64,000 nt of DNA from Cupriavidus plantarum (GCF_905397285.1 NZ_CAJPUX010000002.1:1116001-1180000); one strand, 5' to 3'; shown: positions 1 to 9,264, counted from the stretch's first letter. Notes: generated by a model not told the origin, from the letters alone. Made by a program: numbers and translations.

Positions 1-1635
1 AAGGACGTCAAGCTCAAGAGTCCCGACCAGTTCCGCGTGATCGGCAAACCCACGAAGCGGCTTGACGGCGTGCCCAAGGGCAACGGCACCGCCGTGTTCG
101 GCATGGACGTGAGGCTGCCGGACATGCAATACGCGATCATCGTCAATTGCCCGGTCTTTGGCGGCAAGGTCGCGAGCGTGGACGATTCGGTGGCGAAGAA
201 GGTGCCCGGCGTGAAGCAGGTGGTCGTGCTCGACGACATCGTCGCCGTGGTCGGCGAGCATACGTGGGCCGCCAAGCGCGGCGCCTCGGCGCTCAAGATC
301 CGCTGGAACGATGGTCCGAACGGCAAGGTCAGCACGCGCGACCTCTTCGACGACATGAAGCGCGCGGCGAAAAAGCAGGGCGCGGTCGCCAAGTCGGTCG
401 GCGATATCCGAGACGGCCTCGACAAGGCGGCGTCGCGGTTCGATGCCGCCTATGAACAGCCGTTCCTCGCGCACGCGCCGATGGAGCCCGTCAACTGCAC
501 GCTGCACGTCAAGGCCGACAGCTGCGAGGTCTGGACGGGCACGCAGGTCCCCACCCGCGCCGTCGACGAGGTCAACCGCGCCACGGGCATCCCGAAGGAC
601 AAGATCGTGCTGTACAACCACCTGCTCGGCGGCGGCTTCGGCCGGCGGCTGGAGGCGGACATGGTGTACAAGGCCGCGGCCGTCGCCAGGCGCGTGAACG
701 GCCCCGTCAAGGTGATCTGGTCTCGCGAAGAGGACGTCCAGCACGACATCTATCGGCCCTGCTACTACGACGAAGTCGTCGTCGGCCTCGATTCCAAGGG
801 CAAGCCGGTCGCCTGGCACCACAAGGTCATCGGTTCCTCGATCATCGCCCGCTTCGCGCCGCCGTTGTTCAAGGACGGCGTGGACATCGATGCGGTGGAG
901 GTGCTGACCGATCTGCCGTACGCGATCGGCACCCAGCAGATCGAGTACATCCGGCAGGAACCGCGGCATATTCCCACGGGCTGGTGGCGCGGCGTCGGCC
1001 CCACGCGGGCGACGTTCGTGGTGGAAAGCCTGATCGACGAGCTGGCCATCCGCGCCAACGCGGACCCCGTGCAGTACCGTCAGAGTCTGCTGGGACAGAC
1101 GCCGCGCGCGAAGAACGTGCTCGATATCGCGGCCAGGATGGCGAACTGGGGCACGCCGCTGCCCAAGGGCTCGGGCCGCGGCGTGTCGGTGCTCCATGCG
1201 TTTGGCAGCTTCATGTGCATGGTGGCCGAAGTTACGGTGGACAAGAACAACGACGTGTTCGTGAAGCGCGTGGCATGCGCGGTGGACGCCGGCATGCTGG
1301 TCAACCCGGAAACCGTGGAGGCGCAGATGCAGGGTGGGATCATCTTCGGCATTACGGGCGCGTTGTGGGGCGAGATCACGATCGCCGACGGCAGGGTCCA
1401 GCAGACCAACTTCGCCGATTACCGCGTGCTCCGCATCCACGAGACCCCGAAGATCGAGGTGCACCTCGTCAAGAGCGCGGAGGCGCCGGGGGGCATCGGC
1501 GAGCCGGGTACCTCCGCGATCGGGGCCGCGCTGGCGAACGCGGTCTATGCCGCCACGGGGCGGCGCCTGCGCGCGCTGCCGCTGGTCCGGCAGCTCAAGA
1601 CGCCCGCGGGCAAGACAGCCAGCAAGACCGTATAA
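1..1635 (+). CDS. Molybdopterin-binding large subunit, isoquinoline 1-oxidoreductase beta type (5' partial)
   Basis: The reading frame is open from base 1, so the gene begins outside the window; 544 residues are visible. The family is the xanthine dehydrogenase superfamily, which hydroxylates aldehydes or N-heterocycles at a molybdenum-cytosine-dinucleotide cofactor. Visible marks are the GGGFGRR motif, the RGVGPTRATF motif and, near the C-terminus, APGGIGEPG, whose Glu is the catalytic base of the family. The triheme cytochrome c gene follows after 12 bases. This pairing is typical of membrane or periplasmic IorAB-like enzymes that pass electrons to cytochrome c instead of NAD or O2. A small 2Fe-2S subunit is expected just upstream. 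The substrate cannot be told. Confidence 0.9.
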   Translation, partial: KDVKLKSPDQFRVIGKPTKRLDGVPKGNGTAVFGMDVRLPDMQYAIIVNCPVFGGKVASVDDSVAKKVPGVKQVVVLDDIVAVVGEHTWAAKRGASALKIRWNDGPNGKVSTRDLFDDMKRAAKKQGAVAKSVGDIRDGLDKAASRFDAAYEQPFLAHAPMEPVNCTLHVKADSCEVWTGTQVPTRAVDEVNRATGIPKDKIVLYNHLLGGGFGRRLEADMVYKAAAVARRVNGPVKVIWSREEDVQHDIYRPCYYDEVVVGLDSKGKPVAWHHKVIGSSIIARFAPPLFKDGVDIDAVEVLTDLPYAIGTQQIEYIRQEPRHIPTGWWRGVGPTRATFVVESLIDELAIRANADPVQYRQSLLGQTPRAKNVLDIAARMANWGTPLPKGSGRGVSVLHAFGSFMCMVAEVTVDKNNDVFVKRVACAVDAGMLVNPETVEAQMQGGIIFGITGALWGEITIADGRVQQTNFADYRVLRIHETPKIEVHLVKSAEAPGGIGEPGTSAIGAALANAVYAATGRRLRALPLVRQLKTPAGKTASKTV

Positions 1636-1647
1636 GGGGAGCCCGCC

Positions 1648-3009
1648 ATGCAAAAACGCCCCCGCAAATTTCCCGTACGGATGGCCGCCATCGCCGGCGC
1701 CACGGCGCTGGGCGCGCTCGCGCTCGGCTGGCTCACCCTCGGCGCGCCACCGAGCGTCGCGCAATCCGCCTCATCACCCGTAGCCGCGCCCGCGGCGGGC
1801 GGACCCGATGCGGCGCTGATCCAGCGCGGCGAATACCTGGCCAAGGCCGGTGACTGCATCGCCTGCCACACCGCGCCAGGCGGCAAGCCGTTCGCGGGCG
1901 GATTCAAGATGGTCACGCCGATGGGCGCGATCTACGCCACGAATATCACGCCCGACCCCGAGACCGGCATCGGCAAGTACACGGAGCAGGACTTCGACCG
2001 CGCGGTGCGAGAGGGCGTGGCGAAGGAAGGCCACACGCTGTATCCGGCCATGCCGTTCCCGTCCTATGCCAAGGTCCGGCAGGAAGACATCAAGGCGATG
2101 TATGCGTACTTCATGCATGGCGTGGAGCCGGTCAGGCAGGCAAACCTGCAGTCCGAGATACCCTGGCCCCTGAACATGCGCTGGCCGCTCAAGTTCTGGA
2201 ACATGGTCTTCCTCGACAAGACGCCATACAAGGATGATCCGCAGAAGGACGCGGTCTGGAATCGTGGCGCCTACCTCGTGCAAGGGCTCGGCCATTGCGG
2301 GGCGTGCCACACCCCGCGCGGCGTCGGGTTTCAGGAGAAGGCGCTGAGCGAGAAGGGCAAGCCGTACCTGACCGGCGCGGTGGTCGAGCACTGGTTCGCG
2401 TCGAACCTGACTGGCGACCCGAACGTCGGGCTGGGCCGCTGGTCGGAGCAGGACGTCGTCGAGTTCATGGGCACGGGCGCGAACAGGCATGCGAGCGCGT
2501 TCGGCGGCATGGTCAGCGTGATCAACCACAGCCTGCAGGAGATGACCCCGCAGGACCTGACGGCGATGGCGCGCTACCTGAAGTCGCTGCCTGGCGTCGG
2601 CGGGAACGGATCGCCGCCATACGCGTACGATGGCGCCATCACCCAGACATCGCTGCGCAAGCCCGCCGGCAATGCGGGTGCCAAGGTGTATGCGACGTAC
2701 TGCATGTACTGCCATGGCGCCGATGGCCGCGCGTACTCGCCGCTGTTGTCGCCGCTGGCGGGCAACCCCAACGTGATCGAGAGCAATCCGGTGTCCCTGA
2801 TCAATGTCACGCTCAATGGCTCCGACGAACTGGTCATCAAGGGCATGCCATCGCCGTATCCGATGCCAAAGTTCGCCGAGGTCCTCAGCGATCAGGAGAT
2901 CGCCGACGTACTGACGTTCATCCGGCAGGGCTGGAACAACAAGGCGGGTGCCGTCACCGAAAAGGACGTCGCCAAGATCCGGAAGGCGACGGGGCAGGGA
3001 GCGGACTGA
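1648..3009 (+). CDS. Triheme cytochrome c, electron acceptor of the molybdenum hydroxylase
   Basis: This is a 453-residue protein with an N-terminal membrane or signal segment (about residues 12-39, ending near SVAQS). It has three CxxCH haem sites at residues 70 (CIACH), 217 (CGACH) and 352 (CMYCH). The size and spacing match the cytochrome subunits of gluconate 2-dehydrogenase-like and alcohol dehydrogenase complexes. It probably takes electrons from the molybdenum subunit encoded just upstream, 12 bases away and presumably co-transcribed, and hands them to the respiratory chain in the periplasm. A strong inverted repeat follows the stop codon at 3023-3055. Confidence 0.92.
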   Translation: MQKRPRKFPVRMAAIAGATALGALALGWLTLGAPPSVAQSASSPVAAPAAGGPDAALIQRGEYLAKAGDCIACHTAPGGKPFAGGFKMVTPMGAIYATNITPDPETGIGKYTEQDFDRAVREGVAKEGHTLYPAMPFPSYAKVRQEDIKAMYAYFMHGVEPVRQANLQSEIPWPLNMRWPLKFWNMVFLDKTPYKDDPQKDAVWNRGAYLVQGLGHCGACHTPRGVGFQEKALSEKGKPYLTGAVVEHWFASNLTGDPNVGLGRWSEQDVVEFMGTGANRHASAFGGMVSVINHSLQEMTPQDLTAMARYLKSLPGVGGNGSPPYAYDGAITQTSLRKPAGNAGAKVYATYCMYCHGADGRAYSPLLSPLAGNPNVIESNPVSLINVTLNGSDELVIKGMPSPYPMPKFAEVLSDQEIADVLTFIRQGWNNKAGAVTEKDVAKIRKATGQGAD

Positions 3010-3022
3010 GGTGTTCCCCGCC

Positions 3023-3055
3023 CGCGGAACGTTACGTAACGCGTAACGTTCCGCG
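3023..3055. repeat. 14-bp-stem inverted repeat after the cytochrome gene
   Basis: The left arm CGCGGAACGTTACG (3023-3036) and right arm CGTAACGTTCCGCG (3042-3055) are perfect complements around a 5-base loop. It lies 14 bases after the cytochrome stop codon. There is no T-tract, so it is not a classical intrinsic terminator. It could be a factor-assisted terminator, an RNA-stabilising hairpin or a protein-binding palindrome. Confidence 0.75.
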
Positions 3056-3192
3056 CGGAGTTCGCCGCCATCCCCGGCGGCGAGTTGGTAGTGTGAAGCC
3101 TGAAAAACCGGTGGTGTTGGCTGCCGTTGCCGGTATTTCGCCAACTGCCGGCGGCTGGCACACAGGTTGCGCTCATGGGCATGGAAGCCTCC

Positions 3193-3807
3193 ATGACCAC
3201 GACGCCCGCTGCCATCATGCCCCTCCGCCACGCCGACACCGGCCCCAGCCGCCCTGACCGCCCCGCCCGCGCCGTCATCACATACGGCACGTTCGACCGG
3301 TTCGACTCTGGGCACGCGCGCGAACTGGCGCGCATCTGCGAGATGGGCACCACGATCATCGTCGGCGTCTCGACCGACGAATTCGCCGCGCGCAAGGGCG
3401 AACCGCCCATCGCCCGCTACGCGGAGCGGGTGGCGAGGATCCGTACCTTTCCCGGCGTGGATACGGTCATTCCGGAAACCGGCTGGGAGCAGCGGGTCCT
3501 GGACCTGCTGGCCTACGATATCGATGTGCTCGTGGTCGGCTTCGGCTGCCGCTCGCGCTGCGACCATCTCGCGGGCCTGTGCGAGATCCGGTATCTCGAC
3601 GGCAACGCAAGGGCGACAGGGGGCGCCGATGTCAGCGTCACGGCGGTGGCGGCGAACATGATGCCCGCCGGTTACCGTACACCGGAGCCCGTGCGGCTGG
3701 CCACTTGGGAACCGCAGTGGCCGCAACCGGCCAAGCCGGTCGCCCACCAGCGGCCTCCCGTCACGCGCGAACGTCTTGCCGCCACCTACGCCGCCTACGC
3801 CGGCTGA
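3193..3807 (+). CDS. TagD-like cytidylyltransferase-fold protein with altered catalytic motif
   Basis: About 204 residues, resembling glycerol-3-phosphate cytidylyltransferase (TagD). It has YGTFDRFDSGHARELA at the nucleotide-binding loop, VSTDEFAARKG, a VIPETGWEQ segment and DIDVLVVG. In the family the loop reads GTFDxxHxGH. Here the first His is Asp (FDSGH), and the C-terminal RTEGIST-type motif is replaced by GGADVSVT. Since both sites serve catalysis and CTP binding, normal transferase activity is doubtful. I chose ATG 3193 because GGAAG precedes it by five bases; in-frame ATGs at 3175 and 3181 and a TTG at 3127 are alternatives. It stands alone between two oxidoreductase systems. Confidence 0.75.
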   Translation: MTTTPAAIMPLRHADTGPSRPDRPARAVITYGTFDRFDSGHARELARICEMGTTIIVGVSTDEFAARKGEPPIARYAERVARIRTFPGVDTVIPETGWEQRVLDLLAYDIDVLVVGFGCRSRCDHLAGLCEIRYLDGNARATGGADVSVTAVAANMMPAGYRTPEPVRLATWEPQWPQPAKPVAHQRPPVTRERLAATYAAYAG

Positions 3808-3828
3808 GCGACCGGCGCGGCGGCCACC

Positions 3829-6051
3829 TCAACGCTCCATCAGCTTCTCCTTCACGATGGGCAGGTCGCGAATCCGCACGCCCGTGGCGTGGTAGACCGC
3901 ATTGGCGACCGCGGCCGCCAGCCCCGTAATGCCGATCTCTCCAATCCCGCGCGCCCCGAACTCGTTGAACGCGAGGTCAGGGTAGTCGAGCAGGATCACG
4001 TTGATGTCCGGCTGATCGGCATGCACGGGCACCGCATACTCCGCGTAGTTGTTGTTGCCCGGCATCCCGTTGCGCTCGTCATACTCGGTGCCCTCGAACA
4101 ACGCCATGCCGATGCCCATGACGATGGCGCCTTCGACCTGGTTCTTCGCGGTGACCGGATGGATGACGCGGCCGACGTCGATCACGCTCACCACGCGAGA
4201 GACATGCAGCCGCGAGATGCCCGGGTCCCAGCGCACCTCCACGAAATGCGCGCCAAAGGACATGAAGGCCACCTCGTTGGTCGGCGTGCCGCCGGTATGC
4301 GCGAAGCCTTCGGCGCTGGCATAGCGCCGCCCCCTGAGGATCTCGCCGTGGTCCATGGCGCGGCTGCCGTCCGTGAGCCGGCCTTCCTTCATCGAGAGCG
4401 TGTCGGGCTTGGCGCCCGCGAACGGCGCGCCTTCCTCGGTAGCGTACTTGCGCAGTTCGCCGATCGCCTGCCGCGTGGCTTCCGCCACGGCGGGCAGCAC
4501 GCTCGCCGTCGCCCACGAGCCGCCGGCCACGGGCGCGGCGGGTGCCGAGGAGTCGCCGATGCGCACGTCGATCTTGTCGAAGGGCAGCCCGGTGAGCTCG
4601 CTGATCGTCTGCGCGACGATCGTGTACATGCCCGTGCCGATGTCCTGCACCGCGCACGACACGAGCGCCGTCCCGTCGTCGCGCAGCAGCACGCGCGCCT
4701 CGGCGGGCGTGCGCCACGCATCCCAGTTGCAGCCCGCCATGCCGTAGCCGACGAACTCGGTGCCATCGCGCATCGCCCCCGGCCGCGGATCGCGTTCGGC
4801 CCAGCCGAACTCGCGCGCGCCCGTCTCGATGGCCTCGCGCAGATGATTGCTCGACCACGGCAGGTCCTGGCTCTCGTCCCGTGTGGAGATGTTCAGCAGG
4901 CGGAACTGCACGGGATCCATCTTGCACGCCAGCGCCAGTTCGTCGATGGCCGACTCGAGCGCGAACAATCCGGGCGCCGCGCCGGGCGCGCGCATCGACG
5001 TCGGCGCCCCCCGATGCACATTCGTCGTATGGTGCGTCACCGTGACATTGGCGCATCCGTAGGCGCTTTGCGTCATGCTGCCGCACGTTTCCACGTACTG
5101 ATCGACGAACGACGTCGTATTGACCGATTCGTGCCGCATCGATGTGAGCCTGCCATCGGTGCCGGCGGACAATCGCAGACGTTGGCGCGTTTCCGGCCGC
5201 TGGCCCGTCGTGGAAAACATGGCCATGCGCGGCACCACCAGCTTGACCGGCCGGCCCGTCATCTGCGCGGCGGCACTGGCCGCCACCGAATGCGGCCACA
5301 GGAACAGCTTCGACCCAAAGCCGGAGCCCAGGAACGCGCAGTCGACTGTGACCTGTTCCGGCAACAGCCCGAAGATCTGCGCGAGCGTGTTGCGATGGCC
5401 CGTAGCCCCCTGCGTGGCCTCATGAACGTAGAGATGGCCGTTTTCCCACCATGCCAGCGTCGCATGCAGCTCCATCGGGCTGTGCGCTTCCACGGGGGTG
5501 CGATAGAGGGCATCGATGCGCACCGGCGAGGCATCGAACGCCTTGGCGGCGTCGCCGCGCGTGTGGCCGGCGCCGGCATCCTTCAGGCCATTGTTTTCGA
5601 CGCCGTGCTCGAGGTCGAACACCGCCGTGGCGGCTTCGTAGCTGGCGCGCACGCGGTAAGCGGCCTCGCGCGCGTGCTCGAACGTATCGGCCACGACGAG
5701 GGCGATCATCTGCACCCCATAGTGGATGGTCTCGTCCTCGAAGGGGAGCCGGTGCTCGTCCGTGATCGCCGCGGTCAGGATCGTCGCCACGGAGATGGGC
5801 TGCTTCGGCGCGCGGTAAAGCCGTGGCACATTGCCGTGATGCAGGATGTCGACGACACCGGGCACACGCCGTGCGTCGTCGAGGTCGAGGCCCGTCAGAC
5901 GGCCTGCGGCAATCGTGCTGTAGACGCCGTACGCGTGCACCATGCCCGGGCGGTCGTAGTCGGCGGTGTAGCGCGCGGCGCCGGTCAGCTTGAGGCGGCC
6001 GTCGATGCGGCGCGGGGAGGTGCCAATGGCGGTGGGATTCACGGCGGTCAT
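3829..6051 (-). CDS. paoC: Aldehyde oxidoreductase molybdenum-binding subunit, PaoC type
   Basis: A 740-residue xanthine dehydrogenase-superfamily large subunit. It has the GSGFGSK motif, a MRAPGAAPG segment and GARGIGEIG near the C-terminus, whose Glu (about residue 705) is the expected catalytic base. It is the last gene of a three-gene operon and overlaps the FAD subunit by four bases (ATGA), which implies coupled translation. Length and partners match the PaoABC aldehyde oxidoreductase, which detoxifies aldehydes. The MCD-insertion chaperone usually found with PaoABC (PaoD/XdhC type) is not next to it. Confidence 0.92.
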   Translation of the reverse strand: MTAVNPTAIGTSPRRIDGRLKLTGAARYTADYDRPGMVHAYGVYSTIAAGRLTGLDLDDARRVPGVVDILHHGNVPRLYRAPKQPISVATILTAAITDEHRLPFEDETIHYGVQMIALVVADTFEHAREAAYRVRASYEAATAVFDLEHGVENNGLKDAGAGHTRGDAAKAFDASPVRIDALYRTPVEAHSPMELHATLAWWENGHLYVHEATQGATGHRNTLAQIFGLLPEQVTVDCAFLGSGFGSKLFLWPHSVAASAAAQMTGRPVKLVVPRMAMFSTTGQRPETRQRLRLSAGTDGRLTSMRHESVNTTSFVDQYVETCGSMTQSAYGCANVTVTHHTTNVHRGAPTSMRAPGAAPGLFALESAIDELALACKMDPVQFRLLNISTRDESQDLPWSSNHLREAIETGAREFGWAERDPRPGAMRDGTEFVGYGMAGCNWDAWRTPAEARVLLRDDGTALVSCAVQDIGTGMYTIVAQTISELTGLPFDKIDVRIGDSSAPAAPVAGGSWATASVLPAVAEATRQAIGELRKYATEEGAPFAGAKPDTLSMKEGRLTDGSRAMDHGEILRGRRYASAEGFAHTGGTPTNEVAFMSFGAHFVEVRWDPGISRLHVSRVVSVIDVGRVIHPVTAKNQVEGAIVMGIGMALFEGTEYDERNGMPGNNNYAEYAVPVHADQPDINVILLDYPDLAFNEFGARGIGEIGITGLAAAVANAVYHATGVRIRDLPIVKEKLMER

Positions 6052-7049
6052 GACGGGCTCCCGAGCAGCTTCGACAGATTACGCATCACGGCCTGCTGTC
6101 CGAGCAGGATCTTGAAGCCATTCTGCCCATAGGACTTCGCGCCGGTCATGGCCGCGGCGGCTGCCTTCGATAGCAACGCCTCGGACACGGGCTGCCCGCG
6201 CAGGACGGCCTCCGCGTCGGGCGATCGCCACGGGCGCGTGGACACGCCGCCGAGCGCGATGCGTGCCTCCCGTATCGTCTTGCCGTCCATCGCGACGATC
6301 ACCGCGCTGGACGCCAGCGAGAACTGGTAGGACGTGCGGTCACGCAGCTTCAGGTAGGCCGAGCGGCCGTCGGGTATCGGCGCATCGAGCGTGACATGGG
6401 TGATGAGCTCCTTGTCGTCGAGGGCCGTCTCCTTCCACGGCGTATCGCCGGGCAACAGATGGAAGCCTTCGAACGGCAGGTCGCGTTTGCCGTTCGGGCC
6501 CTGCACGTGTAGGGTCGCGCCGATGGCGATCATGGCCACGCACATGTCCGACGGATGCGTGGCGATGCAATGCTCGCTGCCGCCGAGCACCGCATGCACG
6601 TTGCGGTTCAGTCCGTCGATCGCGCTGCATCCCGTGCCCGGCTCGCGCTTGTTGCACGGCGACACGCCGTCGCGGAAATAGCCGCAGCGCACGCGCTGCA
6701 TGATGTTGCCGGCGGTCGTCGCCTTGTTGCGCAGCTGCGTGCTCGCGCCGGACAGGATCGCCTGCGATAGCGACGGGTGATGCGCGACGATATGCGGATG
6801 CCGCGCAAGCTCGGTGTTGGTGACCATCGCACCGATCCGTACGCGGCCATCGTCGAGGACCTCGATGCGGTCGAGGCCGACGCGGTGGATGTCGATGACC
6901 TGCACGGGCCGCATGACATCGAGCTTCATCAGGTCCAGCAGCATCGTGCCGCCCGCGAGGAAGACCGTCTCGGCCGGTTGCGCGCTCTGCGCGCGCAGCG
7001 CGATGGCCTGGTCGATATCGGCCGCGCGCATATAGTGGAAATTTCGCAT
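6048..7049 (-). CDS. paoB: FAD-binding subunit with extra 4Fe-4S site, PaoB type
   Basis: A 333-residue subunit of the molybdenum hydroxylase, belonging to the CO dehydrogenase flavoprotein family. FAD-binding signatures LAGGTMLLDLMK and TTAGNIMQR are present. It also carries a cysteine-rich insertion with Cys122, Cys132, Cys141 and Cys161 (RCGYFRDG, PCNKREPGTGCSAIDG, SEHC). This is the hallmark of PaoB-like subunits that bind an additional 4Fe-4S cluster. It accepts electrons from the 2Fe-2S subunit. Its start codon shares one base with the upstream stop codon, and its end overlaps the large-subunit gene by four bases. Confidence 0.92.
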   Translation of the reverse strand: MRNFHYMRAADIDQAIALRAQSAQPAETVFLAGGTMLLDLMKLDVMRPVQVIDIHRVGLDRIEVLDDGRVRIGAMVTNTELARHPHIVAHHPSLSQAILSGASTQLRNKATTAGNIMQRVRCGYFRDGVSPCNKREPGTGCSAIDGLNRNVHAVLGGSEHCIATHPSDMCVAMIAIGATLHVQGPNGKRDLPFEGFHLLPGDTPWKETALDDKELITHVTLDAPIPDGRSAYLKLRDRTSYQFSLASSAVIVAMDGKTIREARIALGGVSTRPWRSPDAEAVLRGQPVSEALLSKAAAAAMTGAKSYGQNGFKILLGQQAVMRNLSKLLGSPS

Positions 7050-7591
7050 CAGGCGTCCCTCCCGGCTTCGGTGGCCACCCTTGCGCGGGCGTCCTGACGT
7101 GCTTCCTGTATCGCGGCAACGATGTTCTTGTAGGCGCCGCAGCGGCAGATATTGCCGCTCATCGCCTCGCGCAGCGACGCGTCATCGGCTGGAATGCGCG
7201 CATCCCGCAGGACGCAAACCGCGCTCATCATCTGCCCGGCGGTACAGTACCCGCACTGGTAGGCATCGTGATTCCAGAACGCCTCCTGCACGGGATGCAA
7301 CGCGCCATCCTCGGCGGCGAGGCCTTCGACGGTGGTGATCCGGTCGCCATCGTGCATCACGGACAACGAGAGGCACGCATTGACGGACACACCGTTGACA
7401 TGGACCGTGCAGGCGCCGCACTGCCCGTGATCGCAGCCTTTCTTGGTGCCCGTAAGCCGCAGCTGATCGCGCAGCGTATCGAGCAAGATCGCGTTGGCCG
7501 GGACGGTCACGCGATGAGAGACACCGTTGACGATGAGCGTGACGGCCATGCCGTCGCCCTCCGCTCCGGTGGTGTTGGAGTGGGTCATCAT
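7049..7591 (-). CDS. paoA: 2Fe-2S subunit of aldehyde oxidoreductase, PaoA type
   Basis: A 180-residue protein and first gene of the operon. The plant-ferredoxin-type cluster is at Cys53, Cys58, Cys61 and Cys73 (GCDHGQCGACTVHVNG). The second cluster is at Cys113, Cys116, Cys149 and Cys151 (CGYC and CRCG). Unlike Escherichia coli PaoA there is no twin-arginine leader: only about 16 residues precede the ferredoxin fold. The enzyme may therefore be cytoplasmic, or the start may be misplaced; no upstream in-frame leader is evident. It relays electrons from the molybdenum centre to the FAD subunit. Confidence 0.92.
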   Translation of the reverse strand: MMTHSNTTGAEGDGMAVTLIVNGVSHRVTVPANAILLDTLRDQLRLTGTKKGCDHGQCGACTVHVNGVSVNACLSLSVMHDGDRITTVEGLAAEDGALHPVQEAFWNHDAYQCGYCTAGQMMSAVCVLRDARIPADDASLREAMSGNICRCGAYKNIVAAIQEARQDARARVATEAGRDA

Positions 7592-7840
7592 CCCTCCTGC
7601 AGAAGGCGGGGATCGCCTTGTGGGGAAACTTCGGGGAAACCGCGCTTAGGGTCGGTGTCAACTTGTCGACGTCACCGCCTTTATGCTGGGCGTTACCAAC
7701 GAAAGGCGGGGTATCACCAACTAGCGGTCTTTTGCCGCCGCGCTCTTACTGTTGGTCAGAAAATGCGCTTTGGCAAGAACGAAGGAGCAAGTGCCGACGA
7801 AAGCGCTCGCTCCATGTTCCCCTGCAGGTCGGGCAATGTC

Positions 7841-9187
7841 TTAACGTTCGGCCGGCGGATGCAGGACGGCCTTGGGAATCAGCAGGATCAGCACGCAGCT
7901 GATCAACAGGCACGCGCCGAGCGCATAGGTCCCGTTGTTAATGTTGCCGGTCATCTCCTTGGCCACGCCCGTGATCATCGAGCCGGTGAAGCCGGACAGG
8001 TTGCCCACCGAATTGATCAGGGCGATGCCGGCCGCGGCCGCGGTGCCGGACAGGATCTGTCCGGGAAACGTCCAGTAGATCGGCATCAGCGACAGGATGC
8101 CGCAGGTCGCGATCGTCAGCAGCACGATCGACAGCGCAACCTGATGGGCGAAGGCGGCGCTCAGGATCAGGCCCACGCCGCCGATCAGCGCGGGGATGGC
8201 GGCGTGCCAGCGGCGCTCCCCGGTCTTGCGCGAATGGGCGGCGTTCCAGAGCATCGCAAAAATCGCAGTGAGGTAAGGAATGGCGGTCAGCACGCCGATA
8301 TGCAGGGGACTCTGGACGCCGGAAGCCCGGATGATCGACGGCAGCCAGAAGGCAAGGCCGTAGAAGCCCGTATTGAACGTCAGCAGGATGAAGGTCAGCA
8401 GCCAGACGCGAGGGCTGCGCAGCGCGGCGCCCACGCTGTGCGACTTGTGCACGGCTTCGCGCTCGAGGTTGCGCGCCAGCACGGCCTTCTCATGGGTGGA
8501 CAACCACGTTGCCTTGGCCGGACCGTCGCCCATGAAGGCCAGCACGATGAAGGCCACGAGCACCGAGGGCAGACCTTCCAGCAGCAGCATCCATTGCCAT
8601 CCGCTCATGCCGGACAGGCCGTGCGTTTGTTCCATCAGCCACCCGGACACCACGCTGCCCAGGGTCAGGCTCAGCGGAATCGCGACGAGGAAACCGGACA
8701 TCGCCACGCTCTGGCGGCGCGCCGGGAACCAGTAGTTCATGTACAGGATGACGCCCGGGAAGAAGCCGGCTTCGCAGATACCGAGCAAAAAGCGCAGCGC
8801 GTAGAACATCGTCGATGTCTGCACGTGGAAAAAGTTGGCCAGCGGCACGACGAAGGCCATCGACGACGACACGATGCCCCACGTGATCATGATCCGCGCG
8901 ATCCAGAACCGGGCGCCGTAGCGATGCAGCAGCAGGTTGCTGGGCATCTCGAACAGGAAGTATCCCCAGAAGAAGATGCTCGCGCCGAGCGCGTACACGC
9001 TATCGCTCAGGCTCAGGTCGTCGAGCATCTGCAGTTTCGCGAAGCCGACGTTCACGCGATCCAGATAGGCCACCACGTAGCAGAGCAACAGCAGCGGAAG
9101 GATGCGCCGCATGACCTTGCGGTAGAGGGCGTCTTCCGACGCGTCCGCCACGGCCGGCGCGGCAGCGGTCTGGGTAATGGTTGGCAT
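7841..9187 (-). CDS. MFS transporter, anion:cation symporter (ACS) type, probable sugar-acid uptake
   Basis: A 448-residue protein with about 12 hydrophobic segments. The N-terminal signature LDRVNVGFAKLQML and FFWGYFLFEMPSNLLL are typical of the ACS family, which takes up tartrate, galactonate, glucarate or phthalate. It is divergent from the LacI regulator, and an operator palindrome lies 78 bases upstream of its start. That ties it to the dehydratase and FAH genes downstream of lacI, so the likely cargo is the aldonate used by that pathway. The exact substrate is not readable from the sequence. Confidence 0.88.
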   Translation of the reverse strand: MPTITQTAAAPAVADASEDALYRKVMRRILPLLLLCYVVAYLDRVNVGFAKLQMLDDLSLSDSVYALGASIFFWGYFLFEMPSNLLLHRYGARFWIARIMITWGIVSSSMAFVVPLANFFHVQTSTMFYALRFLLGICEAGFFPGVILYMNYWFPARRQSVAMSGFLVAIPLSLTLGSVVSGWLMEQTHGLSGMSGWQWMLLLEGLPSVLVAFIVLAFMGDGPAKATWLSTHEKAVLARNLEREAVHKSHSVGAALRSPRVWLLTFILLTFNTGFYGLAFWLPSIIRASGVQSPLHIGVLTAIPYLTAIFAMLWNAAHSRKTGERRWHAAIPALIGGVGLILSAAFAHQVALSIVLLTIATCGILSLMPIYWTFPGQILSGTAAAAGIALINSVGNLSGFTGSMITGVAKEMTGNINNGTYALGACLLISCVLILLIPKAVLHPPAER

Positions 9188-9264
9188 GAGGCGTCTCCTT
9201 TTTCTTTCTGTGTCTTGTATGGGGCGGCGAGGATGCTACGAGGTGCTTGCCACCGAAACCATTA

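Noticed and set aside
1774..3747. 657-codon open frame on the minus strand opposite the cytochrome and TagD-like genes
   Set aside because: It mirrors the third-position GC bias of real plus-strand genes and contains no recognisable domain; long antisense frames are expected at this GC content.
3889..6132. 747-codon plus-strand frame opposite paoC
   Set aside because: Arg/Ala/His-rich composition without motifs; paoC on the other strand has full family motifs and operon coupling.
7592..7840. Possible IS remnant between paoA and the MFS gene
   Set aside because: A GTCAACTTGTCGACGTCACC stretch looked IS-end-like, but I found no partner inverted repeat or transposase sequence.
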